DNA of 64,000 nt from positions 37,613-101,612 of the forward strand of contig NZ_JAHFUW010000009.1 of assembly GCF_023264855.1 (NCBI RefSeq), read 5' to 3'. Below, piece by piece: positions 1-7,851 of this stretch. Each line of letters opens with the position of its first letter. The stretch's first letter is position 1. A program made the translations under genes and the position numbers. The notes under the pieces were generated by a model. The model worked only from the letters and a program-made list of their open reading frames with translations. It ran no database searches and was not told the DNA's origin. Source of the stretch: Herbiconiux sp. (GTDB lineage: Bacteria; Actinomycetota; Actinomycetes; Actinomycetales; Microbacteriaceae).

Positions 1-709
1 TTCCCGCCTCGCCGCCGTGCTCGTTGCGCACGAACGAGAGCAGCTGCTTGCGCACCTCGCCCTTCGGGTCGATGCGGTACTGGATGTTCGGCCGGTCGAA
101 GCTGGCCACGAAGTGCCGAGCCCGGCCCATCGAGAGCCGCTCGGTGATCTCTTTATGGGTGGCCTCGGTGGCCGTGGCCGTGAGCGCGATGCGCGGCACG
201 GTGGGCCAGCGCTCGGCCAGTTCGGCGAGCGCGAGGTAGTCGGGCCGGAAGTCGTGCCCCCACTGCGACACGCAGTGCGCCTCGTCGATGGCGAACAGCG
301 CGATCTGCCCGTTCTCGAGAAAGCGCTTCGTGCTCTCGGCCGACAGCCGCTCGGGCGCCACGTAGAGCAGATCGAGCTCACCGTCGAGGTACGCCTGCTC
401 GACCTCGGCGCGCTCCCGGGCATCCTGCGTGGAGTTGAGGAACGCGGCGCGCACGCCGACCGCCTTCATCGCCTCGACCTGGTCGTGCATCAGCGCGATC
501 AGGGGCGAGATGACCACGCCGGTGCCGGGCCGCACGAGCGAGGGCACCTGGTAGCAGAGGGACTTACCGGCACCCGTGGGCATCAGCACGACCGCGTCGC
601 CGCCGGCGATGACGTGGTCGATCACCTCGGCCTGGTCGCCGCGGAACGAGTCGTAGCCGAACACCCGGCTGAGGGTGTCGAGCGCTACGGATGCTGATGT
701 CTGGGTCAC
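1..709 (-). CDS. recQ: ATP-dependent DNA helicase RecQ (N-terminal part, cut by window edge)
   Basis: Superfamily 2 DNA helicase that unwinds recombination and repair intermediates. About 236 N-terminal residues are visible; the gene runs off the left edge. Reading from a GTG at 709 gives VFGYDSFRGDQ (Q-motif region), the Walker A motif MPTGAGKSLCYQ, VISPLIALMHDQ, the DEAH box IDEAHCVSQWGHDFRPDY and motif III LTATAT, all in the order and spacing of RecQ. The start is the GTG followed by VTQTSASV; no better upstream start was seen. It lies downstream of menD on the same strand, separated by a long hairpin (749-793), so it is probably transcribed on its own. The C-terminal RQC and HRDC regions cannot be judged. 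Confidence 0.93.
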   Translation of the reverse strand, partial: MTQTSASVALDTLSRVFGYDSFRGDQAEVIDHVIAGGDAVVLMPTGAGKSLCYQVPSLVRPGTGVVISPLIALMHDQVEAMKAVGVRAAFLNSTQDARERAEVEQAYLDGELDLLYVAPERLSAESTKRFLENGQIALFAIDEAHCVSQWGHDFRPDYLALAELAERWPTVPRIALTATATEATHKEITERLSMGRARHFVASFDRPNIQYRIDPKGEVRKQLLSFVRNEHGGEAG

Positions 710-748
710 GAGTCGAGCCTAGTTCGCGGTGGCGACATCGGAGAGTTG

Positions 749-793
749 TCCACAGGCTCTCCCGAATCGCACCCGTTCGGGGCCGCCTGTGGA
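749..793 (-). terminator. Long nested hairpin after menD
   Basis: Perfect inverted repeat TCCACAGGC (749-757) and GCCTGTGGA (785-793), with a second perfect stem inside it, CCCGAA (761-766) and TTCGGG (776-781). It sits in the menD-recQ gap, 33 bp after the menD stop. There is no long T tract, so a termination role is inferred from position and stem strength only. Confidence 0.55.
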
Positions 794-825
794 GGAGTCT
801 TCGAAACCGGGCACGTCACGGGCCC

Positions 826-2616
826 TCAGCGGTCGAGGCGCACCTCGAGGATGCTCGGCCCGGCCGGAGGCGAGGCCAGCGCCGAGTCGAGGTCGCCGCG
901 GGTGGCGATCGCCCGGTGCGGCCAACCGTAGGCGGCGGACAGCGCCGCGATGTCCGCCTGCTGCGGCGTGAACATGACCCGGTCGAACTGCGCCGGTGCC
1001 GCAGTGCCCGCCACTTCGAGCCCGTCGAAGATCGTGCCGCCGCCGTCGTTGCCGACGATCAGCTGGATGCGGGGCCGCGTCTCGCCGGGCGCAAGCAGCA
1101 GAGCGCCGACGTCGTGCAGCAGGGTGAGATCGCCGAGCAGCACGCGGGTCGTGCCCGCCGTGCCGCGCCGCGAGGCGCCCGCAGCACCGGCACCGGCACC
1201 GGCACCGGCACCGGCCGACCCGGCATCCCGGAACTCCGACTGACTGGCCAGCGCCACGCCGAGCGCGGTCGACACCGTTCCGTCGATGCCTGCGAGCCCG
1301 CGGTTCGAGTGCACCGGGATCTTCTTTCCGCCCGCTGCCGAATCGAGCTCGCGGATCAGCCGCGACGCCCCGAGCACCAGCCGGTCGTGCGGCCAGGTCG
1401 CGCGCCACACCGCGAGCGCGAGCGCACGCCGGGTCACCGGTGCGCGCAGCGCCGTGAGCTCGGCCTTGGCGAACGCGCGCGCGGCCGCCACGTCGCCGGG
1501 ACCGGCATCGGCTCCCCCGAGCAGCGGTGGCGCCACCTCGTCGGCCTGCGATTCCTGCTCGAGCAGCTCGCGCCCGGCGAACACCCACTGCCCCGTCCAG
1601 GCGCGCGCCGCACGGTCGCTGCGATCGTCGGGATCGGCCGTCGCCTCGTCGACCAGCACGGCATCCGGATGCGGCACGAACGGTTCGCCGGCCCCACGAA
1701 CCACCACGACCTCCACGTCGTCCCGCCCGAGCAGCGCCGGCACCTGACGGCTGAGCGTGGGATGCCCGAACACCACGGCGCGCTCGACGCGCCCGCCGAA
1801 CTCGGGGTGGTCGAGCAGGGTGCGGTAGCCCGACACCAGGCAGGGGCCGAAGCGCGCCCCGCTGGAGACCTCGGCGATCAGCGGCCAGCCCGCCGCCAGA
1901 GCGAAGGCGTTGGCCCGCTCGCCCGCGTCGGCACCCGCGATCACGACGGTGCGCGGACCGGCGGCGAGGTGCACCGAGCGCCGCCCCACGGTGCCTCCCG
2001 CAGAATCGACCGGCTCGTCGAAGGGGCGTGAGCCGGACGAGTCGACGGATGCCGGCTCCTCCGGTTCCACGTCGCCCGAGAGCGGTTCCACGAACTGCAG
2101 ATTGAGGTGCACAGGCCCGGAGGCGAGCCCGTCGGTCGCCGCGCCGAACGCCTGCGCCGCCAGTGCGCGCGCATCCGGGATCTCGTCGGGCAAAGGAGGA
2201 GGCACGTCGAGCTCGAGTCGCACGAAGCGGCCGAACAGCCCGGGCTGCCAGGTCGTCTGGTTCGAGCCCGTACCCCGCAGCCGCGCCGGCCGATCCGCCG
2301 TCAGCACGATCAGCGGCACCCCCGAGTGGCTCGCCTCCACCACACCGGGCAAGAGGTTGGCGGCGGCGGTGCCCGAGGTGGTGACCACCAGCGCCGGCCG
2401 TCCGCTCTCGCGCGCGAGCCCCAGCGCCGTGAAGGCCGCGACCCGCTCGTCGATGCGCACGTGCAGGGCGATGCGGCCCTCGAGCTCGAGTTCGGCGAGC
2501 GCCAGCGCGAGTGCCTGCGAGCGCGAGCCGGGAGACACCACGGCGTGCTGCACCCCGAGCGCGGCGAACGCGCGCACGAGCCGGGTGGCGCTCGTGGCGG
2601 CCGGACTCGACGTCAC
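826..2616 (-). CDS. menD: 2-succinyl-5-enolpyruvyl-6-hydroxy-3-cyclohexene-1-carboxylate synthase MenD
   Basis: Thiamine-diphosphate enzyme that joins 2-oxoglutarate to isochorismate, the first committed step of menaquinone synthesis, in the cytosol. The 596 residues show SPGSRSQALALALAE near the N-terminus, TTSGTAAANLLPGVVEASHS and TADRPARLRGTGSNQTTWQ in the first third, and the ThDP-binding GDLTLLHDVGALLLAPGE with VGNDGGGTIF near residue 500. Just before GDL there is a Gly/Ala-rich insert (about residues 462-485) encoded by GGCACC hexamers that other MenD proteins I know do not have. The GTG start overlaps the stop of the upstream membrane protein gene by 4 bases (2613-2616), indicating translational coupling. 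Confidence 0.95.
   Translation of the reverse strand: MTSSPAATSATRLVRAFAALGVQHAVVSPGSRSQALALALAELELEGRIALHVRIDERVAAFTALGLARESGRPALVVTTSGTAAANLLPGVVEASHSGVPLIVLTADRPARLRGTGSNQTTWQPGLFGRFVRLELDVPPPLPDEIPDARALAAQAFGAATDGLASGPVHLNLQFVEPLSGDVEPEEPASVDSSGSRPFDEPVDSAGGTVGRRSVHLAAGPRTVVIAGADAGERANAFALAAGWPLIAEVSSGARFGPCLVSGYRTLLDHPEFGGRVERAVVFGHPTLSRQVPALLGRDDVEVVVVRGAGEPFVPHPDAVLVDEATADPDDRSDRAARAWTGQWVFAGRELLEQESQADEVAPPLLGGADAGPGDVAAARAFAKAELTALRAPVTRRALALAVWRATWPHDRLVLGASRLIRELDSAAGGKKIPVHSNRGLAGIDGTVSTALGVALASQSEFRDAGSAGAGAGAGAGAAGASRRGTAGTTRVLLGDLTLLHDVGALLLAPGETRPRIQLIVGNDGGGTIFDGLEVAGTAAPAQFDRVMFTPQQADIAALSAAYGWPHRAIATRGDLDSALASPPAGPSILEVRLDR
1184..1216. repeat. GGCACC hexanucleotide repeat inside menD
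   Basis: About five tandem GGCACC units encode an alternating Gly-Ala stretch in MenD, placed directly before the ThDP-binding GDL motif. A tract of this kind can gain or lose units in frame. Confidence 0.85.
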
Positions 2617-2960
2617 CGTTCGGTTCTGCCGTTGTCCTCGTCGTCCGTCTCGGCGAGACGCCGCTCCAGCTCACGGATCCGCTCGTCTTCGAGGGGATCG
2701 TGCACAGGGCGGATGGTGCCTAGGAAGTCGGGGTCGTCGTCGGGCCCCATCGCCCGTCGCGGCGGAGTCGTGATGCGCCGGCCGCGACCGATCAGCAGCC
2801 ACAGGATGCCACCGATGGGGGTGAACAGAATGATGATGAACACCCACGCCACTCGGGGCAGAGCCTTCACGCGCGACTTCGGCAGCATGAGACAGTCGAC
2901 GAGCGCGTACACGGTGAACGCCACCACCACGATGACGAGGGCAAGGAGTACGCGAGCCAT
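2613..2960 (-). CDS. Small PLDc_N-domain membrane protein
   Basis: 115-residue protein with two hydrophobic segments (about residues 2-24 and 36-58, the second WVFIIILFTPIGGILWLLIG) and a charged, acidic C-terminal tail. The pattern, with the conserved W and GRGRR after the second helix, is that of the phospholipase D N-terminal (PLDc_N) family, which has no assigned enzymatic activity when alone. It is the first gene before menD and overlaps its start by 4 bases, so it is co-transcribed with it. Its role is unknown; a membrane partner in quinone metabolism would be speculation. Confidence 0.8.
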   Translation of the reverse strand: MARVLLALVIVVVAFTVYALVDCLMLPKSRVKALPRVAWVFIIILFTPIGGILWLLIGRGRRITTPPRRAMGPDDDPDFLGTIRPVHDPLEDERIRELERRLAETDDEDNGRTER

Positions 2961-3119
2961 GCAGTAACTGTACTCCCGGCATCCGTGAGCCGACTGCGCG
3001 TCGGCCGTGCGCTCACCGGGTGGTTCGACCCGTCCCGGGCGTGGGCTCGCGGGCCCCCGGACGGCCGGATGCGCGGGCGGATGGATGCGGCTTCGAGCGC
3101 ACGGTCAGGATGCCCGGCC

Positions 3120-3135
3120 TAGACTCGAAGCCGTG
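3120..3135 (+). promoter_or_regulatory. -10 box for a probable leaderless mRNA (DUF4229 gene)
   Basis: TAGACT at 3120-3125 ends 7 bases before the GTG start at 3133, so transcription would begin at or next to the start codon. No ribosome binding site fits in the gap. Confidence 0.5.
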
Positions 3136-3453
3136 AAACCTGGACGAACGTGGCTCGTGTACACCCTCATCCGCGTCGGCATCTTCGCCGCGGTGCTCGG
3201 GGTGTTGCTGCTGCTGCAGATCCCGGGCTGGATCGCCGCGATCGTGGCCGCCGTCATCGCGCTGTGCATCTCGATCATCGCGCTGCGGAAGCCCCGCGAC
3301 GACGCCTCCCGCACGCTTCACGAGGCTCGGCTGAACCGCGGCCAGGCCCGCACCGAGCCGGCCACCAAGGTCTCGGAAGACGAAGACGTCGAAGACCAGG
3401 CCGTGGATTCGGCCGAAGCCGCCCCGTCCCGCCCCACCGACTCCGCTCAGTAG
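3133..3453 (+). CDS. DUF4229 small membrane protein
   Basis: 106-residue protein with two transmembrane helices (VYTLIRVGIFAAVLGVLLLL and WIAAIVAAVIALCISIIAL), a short basic segment LRKPRDDASRTL, and a low-complexity acidic tail. This matches the actinobacterial DUF4229 family, which is commonly found beside menA; function unknown. The GTG at 3133 was chosen because the hydrophobic protein begins there (VKPGRTWLVYTLIR) and a -10 box lies 7 bases upstream; longer in-frame starts would add an implausible Arg-rich leader. Its last 7 bases overlap the end of the convergent menA. Confidence 0.8.
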   Translation: MKPGRTWLVYTLIRVGIFAAVLGVLLLLQIPGWIAAIVAAVIALCISIIALRKPRDDASRTLHEARLNRGQARTEPATKVSEDEDVEDQAVDSAEAAPSRPTDSAQ

Positions 3454-4418
3454 GCGAAAGCCAGCCCCAGCCCGATCCCGTACGCCAGGCCCACCAGGCT
3501 GGTGAGCTGAAGCGCGGTCACGAACTCGCGCGGCTTCGTGGCGGTCAGCATGATGATCGTCGCCGGCACCGCGGCCAGCAGGGTGAAGAACACCAGCGGC
3601 GCGAGCGGGTAGAGCAGCGCGAAGAACGCCAGCACCGCGTAGGCCACCAGCAACCAGAACACGTAGACCACGCGTGACGCGGTGCGGCCGATCAGCACTG
3701 CGAGGGTGCGCTTCTTCACCAGCTTGTCCTGCTCGATGTCGCGGATGTTGTTGGCCATCAGCACCGCGCAGGCGATGGCCCCCACGGCCACGCCGCCCGC
3801 CCAGCTCTCGGTGTTCACGTCGCCCGCGAGGATGAAGGTCGTGCCCGCGGTGGCCACCAGCCCGAAGAACACGAACACGAACAGCTCGCCGAGAGCGTAG
3901 TAGCCGTACGGATGCTTGCCGCCGGTATAGAACCAGCCCGCCGCGATCGCCGCCGCGCCCACGGCCAGCAGCCAGTAGTGCCCCGTGATGATCGTGATCG
4001 CCAGACCCGCCGCGCCCGCGAGAGCGAAGAAGACGATGGCGGCCGCGAGAACACGCTTCGCCGGCACGAGACCCGAGCCGGTGAGACGCGGCGGCCCCAC
4101 CCGCACGTCGTCGGTACCCCGCACCCCGTCGGAGTAGTCGTTGGAGTAGTTCACCGCGATCTGCAGGAACACCGCCACCAAGAAGCAGAGCACCATCAGC
4201 AGCTTGGAGATGTCGGTCATCACCATGGCGGCTCCGGTGCCGAGCGCGACGGGAGCGATCGACAGCGGGAGCGTGCGCAGGCGGGCCCCCGCGATCCAGG
4301 CACCGGCGGCTGTCTTCGGGCCGGCGGGACGGGCCGGTCGGCCGGAGGCGGCGCGGCCGCGGTCGTGCGCGCGGGCGGGGTGGCCGGAGCGGCGCTTCTT
4401 CGATTTCGTAGCTGACAT
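3447..4418 (-). CDS. menA: 1,4-dihydroxy-2-naphthoate polyprenyltransferase MenA
   Basis: Integral membrane UbiA-family enzyme that attaches the polyprenyl chain to 1,4-dihydroxy-2-naphthoate, giving demethylmenaquinone. The 323 residues have an Arg/Lys/Pro-rich N-terminal extension of about 35 residues, then GAWIAGARLRTLPLSIAPV, the Mg-diphosphate binding motif NYSNDYSDGVRGTDD and a second Asp motif NNIRDIEQD, with about eight hydrophobic helices. It ends convergently against the DUF4229 gene with a 7-base overlap and starts 15 bases after the menE stop on the same strand. The extended N-terminus may include residues before the true start. Confidence 0.94.
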   Translation of the reverse strand: MSATKSKKRRSGHPARAHDRGRAASGRPARPAGPKTAAGAWIAGARLRTLPLSIAPVALGTGAAMVMTDISKLLMVLCFLVAVFLQIAVNYSNDYSDGVRGTDDVRVGPPRLTGSGLVPAKRVLAAAIVFFALAGAAGLAITIITGHYWLLAVGAAAIAAGWFYTGGKHPYGYYALGELFVFVFFGLVATAGTTFILAGDVNTESWAGGVAVGAIACAVLMANNIRDIEQDKLVKKRTLAVLIGRTASRVVYVFWLLVAYAVLAFFALLYPLAPLVFFTLLAAVPATIIMLTATKPREFVTALQLTSLVGLAYGIGLGLAFAY

Positions 4419-4433
4419 CGGGGCTGATTCTAG

Positions 4434-5627
4434 TCAGCTTCTGATCGGCGGGAGCTTGGAGTCGGCAGTGGGAACGACGAGCGAGCCGGCGATCGCACGG
4501 CGATCGGGTTTGCCCGACGACAGCCGCGGGAGTTCGGCCAGGCGCAGGATGCCGGCCGGCGCCGCCGGCCGCCCCGCAGCCTCGGCCACGATCGTTCGCA
4601 GGTGGCGGAGTTCTGCGGCGTGCACCTCGGACGCCGTTCCCGCATCCGCCACGACCACCACGGCCACCTGCCCCCAGCGCTCGTCGTCGCGCCCCACGAC
4701 CACGGCCTCCTCGTAGCCCGGCACGCCCTGCACGATCCGTTCCACCCGATCCAGCGACACCTTCACGCCGCCGGAGATGATCACGTTGTCGACGCGGCCG
4801 GTGACGCGCAGCACCCCGTCGATCACCGTTCCCGCATCCGCGGTGCGGTACCAGCGCACGCCGCCCTCGGTGCGGAACGACCTCAGGCTGAGTTCGTCGT
4901 CGTCGAGGTAGCCCTCGGCCAGGCTCGGCCCGGAGAGCTCGATCTCGCCATCGGTGATCCGCGCGACCGTGCGCCCGATCGGCCGCCCGTCGTAGACGCA
5001 GCCCCCGGCCGTCTCACTGGCACCATAGGTGCGCACCACGGTGTAGCCGAGCGCCGTGGCTCGCTCGTGCAGCGGGTCGGGCAGGGCCTGCCCCCCGACC
5101 AGCAGCTTGTCGAACCGGGCCACGGCCCGGCGGATGCCGGCATCCTGCTCCCCGGCCTCGACCAGCCGGGCGAGCTGGGCCGGCACCAGCGAGCTGAAGC
5201 GAAGGGGCGCCTCGAGGCGCCCGGCGAGGGCGGCGAACAGCTCGGGCGTGAAGTGCCCGAGCGGCTGGATGACGGGCTCGGTTCCGGCCGCGATGGACCG
5301 CACCAGCACCTGCACCCCCGCGATGTAGTGCGTGGGCAGAGCCAGCAGCCACTGGCCGGGCCCGCCGAGCACCCCCTCGGAGGCCGCCGCCGACGCCAGC
5401 AGCGCGTCGGCGCTGAGGGCGACACGCTTCGCCGCACCGGACGACCCCGAGGTCTCGATCACGAGCGACACGGCCGTCGGCACCTCGTGGGGGAGCTCGG
5501 CGCCGAAGAGGTCGTCGGCCTGAGGGTCACGCGGCAGCACCGCCGGCCCCTCATGCGCGAGCGCTCGGCGCAGCGCCACCGCCACCGCCCGCGGATCACC
5601 GCCGTCGACGACCTCGAGCGGATGCAT
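4434..5627 (-). CDS. menE: o-succinylbenzoate-CoA ligase MenE
   Basis: Adenylate-forming enzyme that activates o-succinylbenzoate to its CoA thioester. The 397-residue product is short for the family, as in other actinobacteria. It shows the AMP-binding P-loop ETSGSSGAAKRVALS, LPTHYIAGVQVLVRS, the YGASETAGG motif, WYRTADAG, and the C-terminal lysine in LSSGKPDRRAI. The start is the ATG at 5627 (MHPLEVVDGGD), 43 bases after the menB stop; further upstream in-frame sequence would overlap menB. With menB it forms a two-gene unit leading into menA. Confidence 0.94.
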   Translation of the reverse strand: MHPLEVVDGGDPRAVAVALRRALAHEGPAVLPRDPQADDLFGAELPHEVPTAVSLVIETSGSSGAAKRVALSADALLASAAASEGVLGGPGQWLLALPTHYIAGVQVLVRSIAAGTEPVIQPLGHFTPELFAALAGRLEAPLRFSSLVPAQLARLVEAGEQDAGIRRAVARFDKLLVGGQALPDPLHERATALGYTVVRTYGASETAGGCVYDGRPIGRTVARITDGEIELSGPSLAEGYLDDDELSLRSFRTEGGVRWYRTADAGTVIDGVLRVTGRVDNVIISGGVKVSLDRVERIVQGVPGYEEAVVVGRDDERWGQVAVVVVADAGTASEVHAAELRHLRTIVAEAAGRPAAPAGILRLAELPRLSSGKPDRRAIAGSLVVPTADSKLPPIRS

Positions 5628-5670
5628 CAGACGCCTACGAACGGAGGGATCGGACCCTCGAGCGGGCGCA

Positions 5671-6588
5671 TCAGAAGTGGTACGGGAACGCGGACCAGTC
5701 CGGATCCCGCTTCTCCAGGAAGGAATCGCGACCCTCGACCGCCTCGTCGCTGGCGTAGGCCAGACGGGTGGCCTCACCGGCGAAGACCTGCTGGCCCACC
5801 AGCCCGTCGTCGACGGCGTTGAAGGCGTACTTCAGCATCCGGATGGCGGTCGGCGACTTGCCCAGGATGACGCGCGCCCAGCGCAACGCCTCGGTCTCGA
5901 GCTCGGCGTGCGGCACGACGGCGTTGACGGCACCCATCTCGTAGGCGCGCCGGGCGCTGTACTCCTCGGCGAGGAAGAACACCTCGCGCGCGAACTTCTG
6001 CCCGATCTGCCGAGCGAAGTATGCGCTGCCGTAGCCGGCGTCGAAGGACCCGACGTCGGCATCCGTCTGCTTGAACCTGCCGTGCTCTTCGCTGGCGAGG
6101 GTGAGGTCGCAGACCACGTGCAGGGAGTGGCCGCCGCCGGCCGCCCAGCCGGGAACCACCGCGATGACCACCTTGGGCATGAAGCGGATGAGCCGCTGCA
6201 CCTCGAGGATGTGCAGCCGCCCCGAGCGCGCCGTGTCGATACCCGCCGCCGTCTCCTCTTCGGAGTACTTGTAGCCGTCACGGCCCCGGATGCGCTGGTC
6301 TCCCCCGCTGCAGAACGCCCAGCCGCCGTCGCGCGGGCTCGGCCCGTTGCCGGTGATGAGCACCACGCCCACCCGCGGGTTCTGCCGGGCGTCGTCGAGC
6401 GCCGCGTAGAGCTCGTCGACCGTCTTGGGCCGGAACGCGTTGCGCACCTCCGGCCGGTCGAACGCGATGCGCGCCACGCGCCCCTCGATGTCGAGGTGGT
6501 ACGTGATGTCGGTGAAGCCCTCGGAGCCGGGGGCGACGACCCACTCATCGGGGTCGAAGATGTCGCTGACGGTGGTGCGTTCGCTCAT
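5671..6588 (-). CDS. menB: 1,4-dihydroxy-2-naphthoyl-CoA synthase MenB
   Basis: Crotonase-fold enzyme closing the second ring of menaquinone by Dieckmann-type condensation of o-succinylbenzoyl-CoA. The 305 residues show ITYHLDIEGRVARIAFDRP, the oxyanion motif FCSGGDQRIRGRDGY, PGWAAGGGHSLHVVCDLT, and DADVGSFDAGYGSAYFAR with the Asp/Gly residues typical of MenB, ending in DPDWSAFPYHF. Length and C-terminus match actinobacterial MenB. The start at 6588 (MSERTTVSD) is preceded by a spaced purine-rich stretch; 120 bases separate it from the divergent menC, a shared promoter region. Confidence 0.96.
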   Translation of the reverse strand: MSERTTVSDIFDPDEWVVAPGSEGFTDITYHLDIEGRVARIAFDRPEVRNAFRPKTVDELYAALDDARQNPRVGVVLITGNGPSPRDGGWAFCSGGDQRIRGRDGYKYSEEETAAGIDTARSGRLHILEVQRLIRFMPKVVIAVVPGWAAGGGHSLHVVCDLTLASEEHGRFKQTDADVGSFDAGYGSAYFARQIGQKFAREVFFLAEEYSARRAYEMGAVNAVVPHAELETEALRWARVILGKSPTAIRMLKYAFNAVDDGLVGQQVFAGEATRLAYASDEAVEGRDSFLEKRDPDWSAFPYHF

Positions 6589-6708
6589 ACCCGAAAGCCT
6601 ACGCTCCGGCGCGCGCCCGCCCGCGGCGCGGCCGAAGCTGTGGACGGATCCCCGATCTCGGCAGCCTGTGCACAACGGGCTCGGGGCAACTGATGGGAGA
6701 CTGCGAGA

Positions 6709-7710
6709 GTGACCTCAGAGCTGCACGTGCCCGACCTCCCCGAACTGCTCGAGCGGATGCACGTGGTGGCGATCCCGCTGCACACGCGGTTCCGGGGGCA
6801 GAGCGTGCGCGAGCTCGCCGTGCTCGAGGGGCCGGAGGGGTGGACGGAGTTCTCGCCGTTCCTCGAGTACCCCGACGAGGAGGCCGCGAACTGGCTGCGA
6901 GCGGCGGTGGAGTTCGGCTGGAGCGCGACGCCGGCCGCGATCCGTCCCGAGATCATGGTCAACGCGACCCTGCCCGCCGTGCCCGCCGCCGAGGTGGCCC
7001 GGGTGCTAGCGCACTACGACGGCTGCCGCACCGTGAAGGTGAAGGTGGCCGAGCGCGGCCAGGTGCTCGACGACGACGTGGCCCGGGTGCGCGCCGCCCG
7101 CGCGGCGGTCGGGCCCGAGGGGCGCATCCGGATCGACGCCAACGGCGGCTGGAACGTCGACGAGGCCGAGCACGCCGTGCACCGGCTCGCCGAGTTCGAC
7201 CTCGAGTACGTCGAGCAGCCGTGCGCGAGCGTGCCCGAGCTCGCCGAGCTGCGCGAGCGGATCGCGTATCTCGACATCCCGATCGCCGCGGACGAGAGCG
7301 TGCGCAAGGCGGAGGATCCGCTCGCCGTCGCCCGCGCCGGCGCCGCCGACCTCGTGATCGTGAAGGCCCAGCCGCTCGGCGGCGTGGCCCGGGCCCTCGA
7401 GATCGTGGCCTCCGCCGGGCTGCCTGCGGTGGTGTCATCAGCCTTGGAGAGCTCGGTGGGCATCGCGATGGGCGCGCACCTCGCCGCCGCCCTGCCCGAA
7501 CTCGACTACGACTGCGGCCTGGCGACCGTCGACCTCTTCGAGGGCGACATCGTGCGCGAGAGCCTCGTTCCGCACGACGGCCGCATCCCGGTCACTCGCC
7601 CCGAGGTCGACCCCGCCCTGCTGGAACGGTACCGCGCGCCCGCCGCCCGCGAGCAGTGGTGGCGCGAACGCATCACCCGCTGCCACGCCCTCCTCGTGCC
7701 CCACACCTGA
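6709..7710 (+). CDS. menC: o-succinylbenzoate synthase MenC
   Basis: Enolase-superfamily dehydratase that forms o-succinylbenzoate. The 333 residues carry the catalytic Lys motif TVKVKVAE, the first metal ligand in RIDANGGWNVDEA, the second in EYVEQPCASV, the third in IAADESV, and the second Lys in VIVKAQPLGG, as in the compact actinobacterial MenC. The GTG at 6709 starts VTSELHVPDLPELL and is used because it is just downstream of a purine-rich site and agrees with family length. It is divergent from menB; downstream lies a palindrome and a G-quadruplex motif at the junction with convergent ccsB. Confidence 0.93.
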   Translation: MTSELHVPDLPELLERMHVVAIPLHTRFRGQSVRELAVLEGPEGWTEFSPFLEYPDEEAANWLRAAVEFGWSATPAAIRPEIMVNATLPAVPAAEVARVLAHYDGCRTVKVKVAERGQVLDDDVARVRAARAAVGPEGRIRIDANGGWNVDEAEHAVHRLAEFDLEYVEQPCASVPELAELRERIAYLDIPIAADESVRKAEDPLAVARAGAADLVIVKAQPLGGVARALEIVASAGLPAVVSSALESSVGIAMGAHLAAALPELDYDCGLATVDLFEGDIVRESLVPHDGRIPVTRPEVDPALLERYRAPAAREQWWRERITRCHALLVPHT

Positions 7711-7756
7711 GCGCCACGCCACGCCGCGCGCGCGCCAGACGCCCCCCCAACCACAC

Positions 7757-7813
7757 CGACCCGTCAGTTGGTGCCGTTATCGCGGCCCCAAAGCGGGACC
7801 GAGTGACGGGTCG
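7757..7813 (-). repeat. Palindromic element, GGGGCCG-loop family, copy 1
   Basis: Outer stem CGACCCGTCA (7757-7766) with TGACGGGTCG (7804-7813) and an inner near-perfect stem GGTGCCG/CGGGACC. Read on the minus strand, downstream of the ccsB stop, the loop contains TTTGGGGCCGCGATAACGGC. A second copy with an almost identical loop but an unrelated stem lies at 63508-63567, also downstream of a minus-strand gene. Confidence 0.65.
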
Positions 7814-7821
7814 ACGGGAGT

Positions 7822-7840
7822 GGGGTGGGGTGGGGTGGGG
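7822..7840 (+). other. Perfect G-quadruplex motif
   Basis: Four runs of four G, each separated by a single T, in the gap between convergent menC and ccsB. Single-T loops make this among the most stable predicted quadruplex types. The G-rich strand is the plus strand, so it would be in the RNA only if menC is read through past its stop. Confidence 0.85.
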
Positions 7841-7851
7841 TGAGCGCAGGC

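Noticed and set aside
719..2674. 651-codon minus-strand open frame over menD in another frame
   Set aside because: Arg/Ala/Gly-rich nonsense typical of off-frame reading in high-GC DNA; menD itself explains the stretch with clear motifs.
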